A DNA stretch of 64,000 nucleotides from Bog-473 sp963704355 (GTDB lineage: Bacteria; Actinomycetota; Acidimicrobiia; Acidimicrobiales; RAAP-2). The first letter of the stretch is position 1. Every line of letters starts with the position of its first letter. Below the pieces are notes generated by a model. That model had not been told where the DNA came from, searched no databases, and worked only from the letters and a program-made list of their open reading frames with translations. Positions 43,908 through 53,167 of this stretch are shown in pieces. The DNA lies in assembly GCA_963704355.1 (NCBI GenBank), contig OY969891.1, forward strand, positions 2,480,001 to 2,544,000, read 5' to 3'. The position numbers were made by a program, and so were the translations under genes.

Positions 43908-45650
43908 GTGCTGACCGCTCCCAGCGCCGGCCCGGCCGAGGCACCCTCCCTCGATCGGGACCTTGCACGACTTCCTTCGCCGTTCTACCGGCGCACGTTC
44001 CTCGCCGAGCGAGGAGCGTGGAGTCTCGTGTGGTTGACCGTTCTCACCGGCGGTGTCAACGTCTGGAGCTTCTGGTGGTGGTCACCCGCGATCACCGCCC
44101 TTGCTCCATTGATGATTGCCGCCGGCCTCCTCGGTGTCGCGTCCTGTTGGCTAGTCGGGAACCCTCGCTCACGCCTCTTCCAACTCGTCACTCTTGGAGC
44201 GGTGCTCGTGACCGCATTGTTTCCGCAGTCGATCGAGATCAGCTCGCGCTCGTTCTATGCCACCGACTCCGCGGCATTTGACCAGGCGGCGGCGCGTGCG
44301 TTGCTGCATGGCGCCGACCCGTACGTGGCTTCAATGTCGAGCGTCGCTCATCTCCTGAGCGTTCCGTCCCACTTTTGGACCTACACCGTCAATGGCGGTC
44401 ACGTCACGCACTTTTCCTACCCCGCGGGGTCGTTCCTGCTCAGCCTCCCGGCCACGGCGCTCGGCGTCCACATGGCCGTCGACTGGACCGATCTCGTCGC
44501 GTGGCTCGCCACCATCGTGCTCCTGTTCGCGCTTCTTCCCGCATCACTGCGGTGGCTCGCCGCGTTAGTCGGCTTGACGCCGTTCTTCGTGGGTTCGTTC
44601 ACATCGGGAGGTACCGATGCGATGTACCTGCCCTTCCTCGTGCTCGCGGTCTGGCGTTGGGACCGGTACGGCCGCGACAGGGAGCCCGGACCGGCGCGGT
44701 GGATCGGACCGATCGCGCTGGGAGTCGCATGCGCCATCAAGCAGACCCCATGGTTCGCGGTCCCGATGTTGGTCACCGGCCTCTTCCTCGAAGCGCGCCT
44801 CAGGGGCGGTGCAGCATCTCGTTTGTGTCTGCGCTACCTGCTCACCGTGCTCGGAGTGTTCGCCGTGGTGAATCTCCCCTTCCTCGCGTGGCATCCAGGG
44901 GCATGGTGGCACGGCACGCTCATCCCCTTGACCGGTGGGCTGGTGGCCGATGGACAGGGGCTCGTCACCCTCGCCACCCATGGTCTGACGGGTGGCGTGA
45001 ACCTGGCCATGCTCAGCCTGGCAGCAGCTCTGGCCATGATCGGCTGCGTTGCTGCGTTCGTCGCGTGGTACCCGCAGCTCAAGCGGATCTGGCCGCTGCT
45101 CTTGGCGATCCCCTTCTTCTTTTCGCCGCGCAGCCTCTCGAGCTACCTCGTCGACCTCTTTCCAATTGCCCTCGTCGCAGCAGTCTCCGTCGAAGGGGTG
45201 TTCCGGGAGGTGTCCGAAGATCGTACGACGTCGCGAAACCTTCTGGCGCGCCCGTCCATCCTGGTGGTCGCTCTCGCTGGCGTTGGCGTCGTCATCGCAT
45301 CGTTCATCGCCTTCAGCGAGCCACCTCTGCAGTTGTCGATTCGCAGCGTCGTCACGTCCCACGCCGGCACGCAGCTCACTGCGGTGACGGTCTCGGTCGT
45401 CAACCGGACGTCCGACACACTCGCGCCACACTTTCTCGTGGATGCCGCGACGAGTAAGAATTACGACGGATTCTGGACGCCCTCGGAGCCTCTCGCGGCG
45501 CTCGGGCCTCATGACTCCGAGACGATCAGGTTGCTCCCGCCGGCACAGACGGCTGCGCCCCGACGCGGCGCGCGGTGGTTGGTCGAGGCGTACACGCTCG
45601 ACCCCTCGTGGCTCAGCACGTCCCCGCTGGTCACGTTCCGCCCGCGGTAG
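43908..45650 (+). CDS. Polytopic membrane glycosyltransferase-like protein (GT-C, GT87-like)
   Basis: 580 residues, about 11-12 TM helices. The large first extracellular loop after TM2 has FYATDSAAFDQAAARALLHG and ADPY, the D-x-x-x-F/Y and G-x-D-P-Y patterns of polyprenyl-phosphate-mannose-dependent transferases. A 100-residue C-terminal beta-rich domain (SVVTSHAGTQLTAVTVSVVN) follows the last helix. Divergent from the frameshifted membrane protein, 119 bases apart; the two may act together in cell-envelope glycosylation. Confidence 0.7.
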   Translation: MLTAPSAGPAEAPSLDRDLARLPSPFYRRTFLAERGAWSLVWLTVLTGGVNVWSFWWWSPAITALAPLMIAAGLLGVASCWLVGNPRSRLFQLVTLGAVLVTALFPQSIEISSRSFYATDSAAFDQAAARALLHGADPYVASMSSVAHLLSVPSHFWTYTVNGGHVTHFSYPAGSFLLSLPATALGVHMAVDWTDLVAWLATIVLLFALLPASLRWLAALVGLTPFFVGSFTSGGTDAMYLPFLVLAVWRWDRYGRDREPGPARWIGPIALGVACAIKQTPWFAVPMLVTGLFLEARLRGGAASRLCLRYLLTVLGVFAVVNLPFLAWHPGAWWHGTLIPLTGGLVADGQGLVTLATHGLTGGVNLAMLSLAAALAMIGCVAAFVAWYPQLKRIWPLLLAIPFFFSPRSLSSYLVDLFPIALVAAVSVEGVFREVSEDRTTSRNLLARPSILVVALAGVGVVIASFIAFSEPPLQLSIRSVVTSHAGTQLTAVTVSVVNRTSDTLAPHFLVDAATSKNYDGFWTPSEPLAALGPHDSETIRLLPPAQTAAPRRGARWLVEAYTLDPSWLSTSPLVTFRPR

Positions 45651-45744
45651 CCATGCCTGGGGCGGGCACGCCGCTCAAGATTCGCCCGACCCTTGCCCAG
45701 GACGAAGCGCCATCGAATGGTGTCAGCCTCCAGAGCGGGGGACC

Positions 45745-47295
45745 TTACCGACAGGCCACTCGGACGCGGACGGTGTGGTGCTGAGGTGCTTCTTCGACTG
45801 GAGCCTCGGCCGTCGTGATCTGGTGTTGGGGCGCGAGCGACGCCAGGCCACCGCGCTGGAAGACCAACCCAGCGACGACCGCCCCGGCCACGAAGATCAA
45901 GGCGGACCACAGGAATGCTGTCGTGTAGCTATGGACGAGGGCATCTGGGAGATGGCCCGGGTGACTGACCAGGTAGGAAGCGGCAGCGCTCGCGGCCAGC
46001 GTGTTGAGCAGCGACGTGCCGATGGATCCGCCGACCTGTTGGGCCGTGTTGAGGGTGGCCGATCCTACGCCCGCGTCTTTTGGCCCCAACCCGAGGGTGC
46101 CGGTGCTGAAGGCGGGGGCGACGCTCAGTCCGAACCCGATACCCAGCACGAGGAGATAGGGAAGTACGTGGCTGACGTACGAAGAATGCAACCCGACCAG
46201 GTGGAGCCCGTACAACGCCGCGGCAGACACCAGCAACCCGAGGGGCACGATCGGCTTGGGTCCGAATCGCGGCAAGAGGATGCGATTGGACACCTGGGCC
46301 ATCGCAGCCAATGCAAAGACCAGAGGGAGGAACGCGACGCCGGTCTTCACCGGGCTGAACCCCAACGTGCCTTGGAGGTAATAGGTCAGGAACAAGAACA
46401 CACCGAAGAGCCCAATGCTGGCGAACAGCATCGCCAGGACGGATCCGCCCCTGGTGCGGTTGCGCACGACCCGGGGCGGGAGCAAGGGGTACTTCGCCTT
46501 CGTCTCGAAAAAGGCGAACGCACCGAGTAGGACCACCCCCGCCACGAGGAACCCGATCGTATAGCGATCGCTCCACGACGTGGTTTCCGCGTGAGAGAAA
46601 CCGAAGACCAAGCAGAAGAGCCCGCCTGCGGCCATGAAGAGGCCGGGCAGATCCAAGGGATCGTGGTCAGCAGGCTCGTCCCGGGCCAACCACAGCGAGG
46701 CGCCGATGATGGCGACGGCAGCGAACACGAGGTTGACGAAGAGCGTCCATCGCCATGAGGCGTAGGAGGTGAGGATGCCGCCGAGCAGGAGGCCCAGAGC
46801 GCCACCGGCGCCGGCGATGGCGCCGTAGAGCCCGAAGGCTCGCCCACGCTCTCCCGGATCGGTGAAGGTGGTGGTCAACAGGGCGAGCACCGAAGGGGCG
46901 AGCAAGGCCCCGAACGCACCCTGGATGGTCCGGGCGATAACGAGCATCGTGAAGTCGACCGAGAAACCGCCGATGGCCGAGGCCACAGCGAAGCCGACCA
47001 GTCCGATGAGGAGGGCCCGCTTGCGTCCGATCATGTCCCCGATGCGGCCGCCGAGGAGGAGCAAGCTGCCGAAGGCCAGGGAATACGCGGTGACGACCCA
47101 CTGACGATCGGCAATGGAGAATCCCAGAGCGTGTTGGGCCGTGGGGAGGGCGATGTTGATGACGGTGCTGTCGAGAATGACCATCAACTGAGCGATCCCC
47201 AGCACCGCGAGGATCCACCAGCGCCGGCTGTAGTTGGACCCCTCAGCCGGGGCCGCGGCCTGGCCGGGGTGCTCCATCGTCATCAACGTGGTCAT
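45745..47295 (-). CDS. DHA2-family MFS exporter (EmrB/QacA-like)
   Basis: 516 residues, 14 TM. TM1 motif LDSTVINIALPTAQHALGF, motif A GGRIGDMIGRKRALL, TM5 GAGGALGLLLGGIL. ATG 47295 has AGAGG five bases upstream; the frame is open further upstream but that part is not protein-like. Exports hydrophobic compounds by proton exchange. Divergent from the beta-hydroxyacid dehydrogenase. Confidence 0.88.
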   Translation of the reverse strand: MTTLMTMEHPGQAAAPAEGSNYSRRWWILAVLGIAQLMVILDSTVINIALPTAQHALGFSIADRQWVVTAYSLAFGSLLLLGGRIGDMIGRKRALLIGLVGFAVASAIGGFSVDFTMLVIARTIQGAFGALLAPSVLALLTTTFTDPGERGRAFGLYGAIAGAGGALGLLLGGILTSYASWRWTLFVNLVFAAVAIIGASLWLARDEPADHDPLDLPGLFMAAGGLFCLVFGFSHAETTSWSDRYTIGFLVAGVVLLGAFAFFETKAKYPLLPPRVVRNRTRGGSVLAMLFASIGLFGVFLFLTYYLQGTLGFSPVKTGVAFLPLVFALAAMAQVSNRILLPRFGPKPIVPLGLLVSAAALYGLHLVGLHSSYVSHVLPYLLVLGIGFGLSVAPAFSTGTLGLGPKDAGVGSATLNTAQQVGGSIGTSLLNTLAASAAASYLVSHPGHLPDALVHSYTTAFLWSALIFVAGAVVAGLVFQRGGLASLAPQHQITTAEAPVEEAPQHHTVRVRVACR

Positions 47296-47442
47296 CAGAG
47301 CCTCTGCCCTCTGCTTCCGGGAGTGCGGCCCGATCCTACCGACCGATTCAGGCGAAGTGACCGGGAGGCGCGTCGGCCAGCGTCGGTGCGATGCTGAGGG
47401 TGACCCGTCCCTCAACGGGCCCGCCTCGAGAGGGGAGAACCC

Positions 47443-48339
47443 ATGGCCGCAGCGAAAGAGCCGGTTGCGTTTTTGGGCATCGGCACGATGGGACACGCGA
47501 TGGCGACCAGTGCCTTGCGTGCCGGCATCTCGACGATCGTGTGGAACCGTGAACCAGCGGCGGTCCGGGACCTCGCCGATCTTGGCGCCGGGGTAGCCGA
47601 CTCGCCCGGCGACGCGGCACGACAAGCGGCCATTGTCGTGACGATGGTGACGGACGCGGACGCCGTCCTCTCGATCGCCAAGGACCAGGGCATGCTCGCT
47701 GCACTCGCGCCCGGTGCAGTCTGGGTGCAGATGAGTACGATCGGGGTCGCCGGCATCGAACGCGTCAAAGCTGTCGCGGCGGCTGAACGGCCCGACGTGA
47801 CTCTCGTCGACGCGCCGGTCTCGGGGAGCAAGGAGCCCGCGGAGAACGGTCGGCTGACGATCTTTGCGTCCGGCCCAGACGAAGGTCACTCGCGCCTCGA
47901 TCCGCTCTTTGACGCACTCGGCCAGCGAACGGTCTGGGTGGGATCAGCCGGTGCCGGGTCGCGATTGAAGCTCGTCGCCAACGCGTGGCTCGCCTTGGAG
48001 GCGGAGGCGGTCAACACCTCGGTGGCCCTGGCCCGTCGGTTGGGACTCGAGAGCCAGACCGTCGTGAACGCCTTGAGTGGCAACCCGCTCGTGTCGCCCT
48101 GGCAGGCAGCCAAGCTGCAACGAATCGCCCAGGGCGACTACTCGGTCCAGTTCGCGCTGGCACTCGCGCTCAAGGACGCGCACCTCGCTCTCGAGGCGGA
48201 CGGCGACGACCGCTTCCGCGCGCTGGCCTGCCTGGCCGACGAATGGCAAGCGGTCGTCGATCGCGGGCTCGGAGACCGCGACCTGACGGTCGTCACCTGG
48301 GCACTCGAGGACCCGGGAGGCGAGCCGCCCCAACCCTGA
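47443..48339 (+). CDS. Beta-hydroxyacid dehydrogenase family oxidoreductase
   Basis: 298 residues of the 3-hydroxyisobutyrate dehydrogenase / 6-phosphogluconate dehydrogenase-like family. N-terminal NAD(P) fold FLGIGTMGHAMATSALRAG, substrate motif DAPVSGSKEPAENG, catalytic Lys in GSRLKLVANAW. GGGGAG lies about 6 bases before ATG 47443. Substrate unknown; imine reductases have the same fold. Confidence 0.85.
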   Translation: MAAAKEPVAFLGIGTMGHAMATSALRAGISTIVWNREPAAVRDLADLGAGVADSPGDAARQAAIVVTMVTDADAVLSIAKDQGMLAALAPGAVWVQMSTIGVAGIERVKAVAAAERPDVTLVDAPVSGSKEPAENGRLTIFASGPDEGHSRLDPLFDALGQRTVWVGSAGAGSRLKLVANAWLALEAEAVNTSVALARRLGLESQTVVNALSGNPLVSPWQAAKLQRIAQGDYSVQFALALALKDAHLALEADGDDRFRALACLADEWQAVVDRGLGDRDLTVVTWALEDPGGEPPQP

Positions 48340-48455
48340 TTGGACGTGCAACGCGTCGGGCAGCTCACGGTTGGCGCCCCTTGACCCTTTGGTCGGGTCG
48401 CTCGATTGCAGTCGTTCGAATAGATTCGTCACCAGCACCGAGACGGAGCAGGCGC

Positions 48456-49484
48456 GTGACCAGCTACCACCCCGCCGACGATCGCTACGGCACCATGACC
48501 TATCGCCGTTGTGGGCGCAGCGGCATCCTTCTCCCCGCCGTGTCGCTGGGACTGTGGCAGAACTTCGGTGACGACCGGCCCATGGACACCCAACGCGCCA
48601 TCGTGCGCCGAGCTTTCGACCTGGGCATCACGCATTTCGACCTGGCCAACAACTACGGACCGCCCTACGGCAGTGCCGAGACCAACTTCGCCCGGATCCT
48701 TCACGACGATTTCCGCGACTACCGTGACGAGCTCGTCATCTCCACCAAGGCGGGTTGGGACATGTGGCCGGGGCCCTACGGCGACCTTGGCTCTCGGAAA
48801 TACCTGGTCGCCAGCCTCGACCAGAGCCTGCGGCGGCTCGGGCTCGAGTACGTCGACATCTTCTACCACCACCGTTTCGACCCCCAAACCCCCCTCGAGG
48901 AATCCCTCGGGGCCCTCCACACCGCAGTCGTCTCCGGCAAAGCCCTTTACGTCGGCGTCTCCTCGTACTCCGATGAGCGCACCACCGAGGCCGTCGCCAT
49001 CCTCCGTCAGCTCGGCACTCCATTGTTCATCCACCAACCGTCGTACTCCATGTTCAACCGTTGGATCGAAGACCGTCTCCTCAACGTCCTGAGCGCTGAA
49101 GGAGTCGGCTGCATCGCCTTCTCCGTCTTGGCGCAGGGTCTGCTCACCGACCGCTACCTCAACGGCATCCCCCCCGGTTCAAGGGCGTCCCGGGACGGCT
49201 CGCTCACCCATGACATGCTCAACGACGAGAATCTCGCTCGGATCCGATCCCTCAACGACATCGCCCAGACGCGGCATCAGTCCCTCGCGCAGATGGCGAT
49301 CGCCTGGGCCTTGCGCGACGAGCGGGTCACGTCCGTGCTCATCGGAGCGAGCAGCGTCGCCCAGCTCGAGCAAAACGTCAGCGCCCTCGACCACCTGGAG
49401 TTCTCCGCCGACGAGCTCGCCACTATTGATCGCTATGCCGTTGACGCGGGCATTGACTTGTGGCGAACGCCGGCGACATCGTGA
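48456..49484 (+). CDS. Aldo/keto reductase (YghZ-like)
   Basis: 342 residues from GTG 48456 (GGAG 8 bases upstream). TIM barrel with FDLANNYGPPYGSAE holding catalytic Asp and Tyr, VISTKAGWDMWPGPYG (Lys) and FYHHRFDP (His). Resembles L-glyceraldehyde-3-phosphate reductase YghZ, which uses NADPH to detoxify aldehydes. 116 bases after the dehydrogenase, likely the same unit. Confidence 0.87.
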   Translation: MTSYHPADDRYGTMTYRRCGRSGILLPAVSLGLWQNFGDDRPMDTQRAIVRRAFDLGITHFDLANNYGPPYGSAETNFARILHDDFRDYRDELVISTKAGWDMWPGPYGDLGSRKYLVASLDQSLRRLGLEYVDIFYHHRFDPQTPLEESLGALHTAVVSGKALYVGVSSYSDERTTEAVAILRQLGTPLFIHQPSYSMFNRWIEDRLLNVLSAEGVGCIAFSVLAQGLLTDRYLNGIPPGSRASRDGSLTHDMLNDENLARIRSLNDIAQTRHQSLAQMAIAWALRDERVTSVLIGASSVAQLEQNVSALDHLEFSADELATIDRYAVDAGIDLWRTPATS

Positions 49485-49506
49485 CCGAACAGTCCCGGGA
49501 TCCCGG

Positions 49507-51393
49507 CTATCTCGGTCCTCCCGCTTCTGCTTGTGCCTGCGCGGTCCTGACGGCGCGGCCGAGTGTCGTGAGGTCATACGCTCCGACCTGGCGCTGACCG
49601 TTGACGAAGAAGCTGGGAGTGCCCGCGACCTCACTCACGTCCGCGCTGTCGACGTCAGCCGCGACGCGGTCGCTCCATCGGTGGTTCCTGAGATCGTTGG
49701 TGAACAGGTTCACATCGAGACCGAGCTGTTCTGCGTACCGCATCAGGTCCTTGGGCTCCAGGTCAGCCTGGTGCTCGATCAACAGGTCGTGCATCGGCCA
49801 GAACGCTCCCTGCGCCCCCGCCGCCTCGGATGCCTCGGCCGCCAGCTGCGCTCTCGGGTGCACGTCGGTGAGGGGCAGGTGGCGCCACACATAACGCAAG
49901 TCCCCGAAGTCGGCCAGCAATTCCCGGACCACCGGTTCCGCCTGCCCGCAGTACGGGCATTCGAAGTCGCCGTACTCGACGAGGGTCACGTGGGCGTCTG
50001 CCGGCCCGCGGATGTGATCGCGGTCCTCGTCGACGGGATCGGCGAGGTCCACGATCGTGGGGGACTGGCCGAGGAGCACCCGGACGCGAGTCTGGCGCGG
50101 CAGTCGTCCCACCATCTGGAATATCAAGAACGTGAGCAGAGCTGCCAGCACGGCGGCGGTCAGAACACCGAGCGTGGCCTCCTTCAAATCGGTGCCCTTG
50201 AAAGCGACCGAGGCCACAAGGAGCGCAACGGTGAAGCCCATCCCGGCCAGGGTGCCGCCGCCCAGAGCGGCCACCCATCCGACCGGCGGACGGAGTCGGC
50301 CCCTCGTGGCCTTGTTGACGAGGCCGGATACCGCCATGACCCCGGCCGGCTTGCCGAGGACGTAACCGACGACGACGCCCAACGTGATGGGCGACGTGTA
50401 CGCCTTGGCCAGAAATCCGGGATCGATGGAGATGCCGGCGTTGGCGAGGGCGAACAGCGGGACAATGAGATAGCTCGTCCAGGGGTGCCACAGCTGCTGG
50501 AGGCGGTCGTTCGGAGAGACCGCGGTCCGCACGCCGGCACGAAGCTGCCTTGCCATCCCGGCGGTCGGCTGCTCTCTGAAGTCTCGGAACAGATCCGATG
50601 TCCGTTCCAAGTCCGCACGGGCGGGCGGTGCGGCGTACGCGATGAGCCCGGCTGCCAGCCCGACCACGACAGGGTCGACACCGGACTCGACCAGCGCGAC
50701 CCAGCTGGCAGCCGCGAGAGCGAAGTAGAGCAGTCCGTAGTGGATCCGAACCCTCGCCGCGAGGACGGCGAGGGTCATCAACGCCACCGCAATGATGAGC
50801 GGCGCGATGGTGACGTGATGGGTATAGACCGTGGCGATCACCACGAGGCCGACGATGTCGTCGACCACCGTGAGCGTGAGGATGAACCCGCGCAGTCGTT
50901 GGGGAGCGTTCCTTCCCAAGAGAGCGAGCAGGCCAAGGGCGAAGGCGGTATCCGTCGACATCGCCACGCCCCAGCCGTGCACCGACGTCCTGCCGGCGTT
51001 GATGGCCAGGTAGAGCCCGATTGCACCGGCCATGCCGCCGAGTCCCGCCAGCACCGGAAGGATGATCCTGGGGCGCTCCCTGAACTCGCCGATGTCGAAT
51101 TCCCGGCGCGCCTCGAGCCCGACCACCAGGAAGAAGAAGGTCATGAGGCCGCTGTTGATCCAGCCTCGGAGATCCATCGAAATCGCCGCCCGACCGAAAT
51201 GTACGGACAGGCTGGTCTGCCACACTCGGTCGTAGGACGATGCGTCGACATTGGCCCAGACCAGCGCGGCGACCGCAGCCCCGAGAAGAAGGGCCGCGCT
51301 TGCCGTCTCGGTCTGCAGGAATCGGCGAAGGGCAGTGTCGCGCTGGAGCCACGCCGTGCGGTTGGAGATCTCAGAAGGGTCGACGCCGGCCAC
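49507..51393 (-). CDS. nhaA: NhaA Na+/H+ antiporter fused to a DsbA-like domain
   Basis: 628 residues. Residues 1-430 form a 12-TM NhaA with the paired Asp in LTVVDDIVGLVVIA and VAMSTDTAFALG. From about 450 a thioredoxin-like domain follows (HVTLVEYGDFECPYCGQAEP, CPYC active site), ending with GTPSFFVNGQ. The DsbA domain should face outside or the periplasmic side. Such NhaA-DsbA fusions are known in actinobacteria; the redox partner is unclear. GTG 51393 start. Confidence 0.9.
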   Translation of the reverse strand: MAGVDPSEISNRTAWLQRDTALRRFLQTETASAALLLGAAVAALVWANVDASSYDRVWQTSLSVHFGRAAISMDLRGWINSGLMTFFFLVVGLEARREFDIGEFRERPRIILPVLAGLGGMAGAIGLYLAINAGRTSVHGWGVAMSTDTAFALGLLALLGRNAPQRLRGFILTLTVVDDIVGLVVIATVYTHHVTIAPLIIAVALMTLAVLAARVRIHYGLLYFALAAASWVALVESGVDPVVVGLAAGLIAYAAPPARADLERTSDLFRDFREQPTAGMARQLRAGVRTAVSPNDRLQQLWHPWTSYLIVPLFALANAGISIDPGFLAKAYTSPITLGVVVGYVLGKPAGVMAVSGLVNKATRGRLRPPVGWVAALGGGTLAGMGFTVALLVASVAFKGTDLKEATLGVLTAAVLAALLTFLIFQMVGRLPRQTRVRVLLGQSPTIVDLADPVDEDRDHIRGPADAHVTLVEYGDFECPYCGQAEPVVRELLADFGDLRYVWRHLPLTDVHPRAQLAAEASEAAGAQGAFWPMHDLLIEHQADLEPKDLMRYAEQLGLDVNLFTNDLRNHRWSDRVAADVDSADVSEVAGTPSFFVNGQRQVGAYDLTTLGRAVRTAQAQAEAGGPR

Positions 51394-51504
51394 GATCTTC
51401 GGCGAGCCTATCCAAGACCTGGTTGCCCACCCCGCCCACGTGAGCGTCGCTGGGCCGAAACCCGCTTCCGCTCTCGATGACCCCTAGGATCGCCACGATC
51501 GACT

Positions 51505-52932
51505 ATGACGCAACGAGGACAGACGCGGCGACGCCTCCTGGCAGCGATGGCGATCGGGTGCATCTCTGCGGGTGTCCCGAGCGTTGCTGCGATCGCCTCC
51601 GCCGGCGCCGCTCAGTCTCCTCTTGGCATCACGTGGATGAAGGGTTTTTCCGCCCCGGGAACGCCGGTGAAGTACGACAAGGTCGGGGTGATCAAGGTTG
51701 GGCCCACGAGCGCCAAGAACGTACTGGTGCTGGAGCCGGGCACCTCCGCGGGGAGCACCTACTTCGTACCGCTCGCGAAGTGGATCGTCTCGAGGACGAG
51801 CGGCTGGCAGGTGTGGTCGGTGGAGCGTCGCGAGAACCTGCTCGAGGACCAGTCCGAGATGAACTTGGCCAAGAAGGGCAAGGCAACCGCGAGACAACTC
51901 TTCGACTACTACCTCGGGTATCTCAAGGACCCGAGCATCACACCTCACTTCAAATCGATTCCCACGTCCAGCGTCGAGTTTGCCAAGCAATGGGGTATGA
52001 ACGTCGCCGTCCAAGATCTCCGCGTCGTGATCAACGCCGCGAAGAGACTCGGCGGCAAGGTGGTGCTCGGTGGCCATTCTCTCGGGGGGTCGGTGGTCAC
52101 GGCGTACGCCACCTGGGACTTCAGCGGCAAGGCTGGAGCGAACGCACTGGCGGGCCTCGTCTATATCGACGGTGGCAGCGCTCCGAGCGCCGTCAGCGCA
52201 CAGCAGGCCACCCAGACCTTGCAGGCCCTCGAGGCGCCGAGCGCGTCCCCCTGGCTGGCCTTCGGGGGGATCCCCGCTCCCTACGCCGGGATATTCAGCG
52301 CCACGGGATCTCTGGCTGCGCTGCTCTTCCCCAGCCAGCCGTCATTGGGTCAGACGTCGGGATTGCTCCCTTCTGACATTGTGCCGGCGGTCCGTGTCAC
52401 GAATCTTGGACAGTACGGCTACGCCCTCAACGCCTCGACTTCTCCGCCAAGCCTCTTGGCCGCGCAGGCGCACCTCGGCCAAGGGTTGACCGCGGTCGGA
52501 CCGATTCACGGCTGGAACGGCACGGGCGCGTTGACCCCGATCCAGCGCTTCGCGACGATGTTCTCGGGATATCCGATGAAGAGCGTCGACGGGACCGAGT
52601 GGTACTTCCCACAGCGGCTGACCGACGATACGGGAGCAGTCGCCAACGGCAATGCAAATCCGGCGCAGGCCGTGCTCGGCGTCGACGCCACCATGGGCCA
52701 CGCTCTGCCTAAGAACCTGTTGATCTATGCCTTCGGTGCACGTCTTGGCGGCGCGAGCGTGCTGACGGCCGCCCAGCTCTTGGCCGAGCAGTCAGGCATT
52801 CCGGCGAGAAACCTGACCTTGGTCAATCGCCAGAGCACGTATTCACACAACGACCCTGCCGGCGCCTATCCCAGCAATGTGTTCTTCGCGCGCCTCGTGC
52901 CATTCCTCGAGAAGATCAGCTCTCACGGCTAG
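51505..52932 (+). CDS. Secreted alpha/beta hydrolase
   Basis: 475 residues. Signal peptide MTQRGQTRRRLLAAMAIGC with a hydrophobic core and an ASAGAAQ cleavage site. Catalytic elbow VVLGGHSLGGSVVTA, near residues 190-204. The conserved C-terminal His is likely in NRQSTYSHNDPAGAYPSN. Extracellular lipase or esterase. Divergent from nhaA, convergent with the DyP gene. Confidence 0.75.
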   Translation: MTQRGQTRRRLLAAMAIGCISAGVPSVAAIASAGAAQSPLGITWMKGFSAPGTPVKYDKVGVIKVGPTSAKNVLVLEPGTSAGSTYFVPLAKWIVSRTSGWQVWSVERRENLLEDQSEMNLAKKGKATARQLFDYYLGYLKDPSITPHFKSIPTSSVEFAKQWGMNVAVQDLRVVINAAKRLGGKVVLGGHSLGGSVVTAYATWDFSGKAGANALAGLVYIDGGSAPSAVSAQQATQTLQALEAPSASPWLAFGGIPAPYAGIFSATGSLAALLFPSQPSLGQTSGLLPSDIVPAVRVTNLGQYGYALNASTSPPSLLAAQAHLGQGLTAVGPIHGWNGTGALTPIQRFATMFSGYPMKSVDGTEWYFPQRLTDDTGAVANGNANPAQAVLGVDATMGHALPKNLLIYAFGARLGGASVLTAAQLLAEQSGIPARNLTLVNRQSTYSHNDPAGAYPSNVFFARLVPFLEKISSHG

Positions 52933-53079
52933 ACCCAGGCACCCGCCCTCGAGTCCCGAGGCGGCCGGCCACCTCCCCGTTCGGCCGCATGAGGCTCGAC
53001 CAAGAGAGGCCCGTGGATCTCTCCAGAAACTATGCACCGACCGGTTTACGGTTTTTCGAGACATCAACGAGACTCGGCC

Positions 53080-53141
53080 CCGGGCACCCGGGCACCCCGG
53101 GCACCCCGGGCGCCCCGGGCGCCCCGGGCACCCCGGGCACC
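53080..53141. repeat. 9-bp GC minisatellite
   Basis: Seven units of CCGGGC(A/G)CC, the first one base short. It lies in the convergent gap between hydrolase and DyP genes. Any reading frame through it looks collagen-like (Gly-Pro-Xaa), but no gene is supported. Confidence 0.85.
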
Positions 53142-53167
53142 TCGGCCCGGGCGCCCCGAAGTCTCGG

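Noticed and set aside
47296..47889. N-terminal extension of the DHA2 exporter
   Set aside because: It is antisense to the dehydrogenase gene and has no transporter features.
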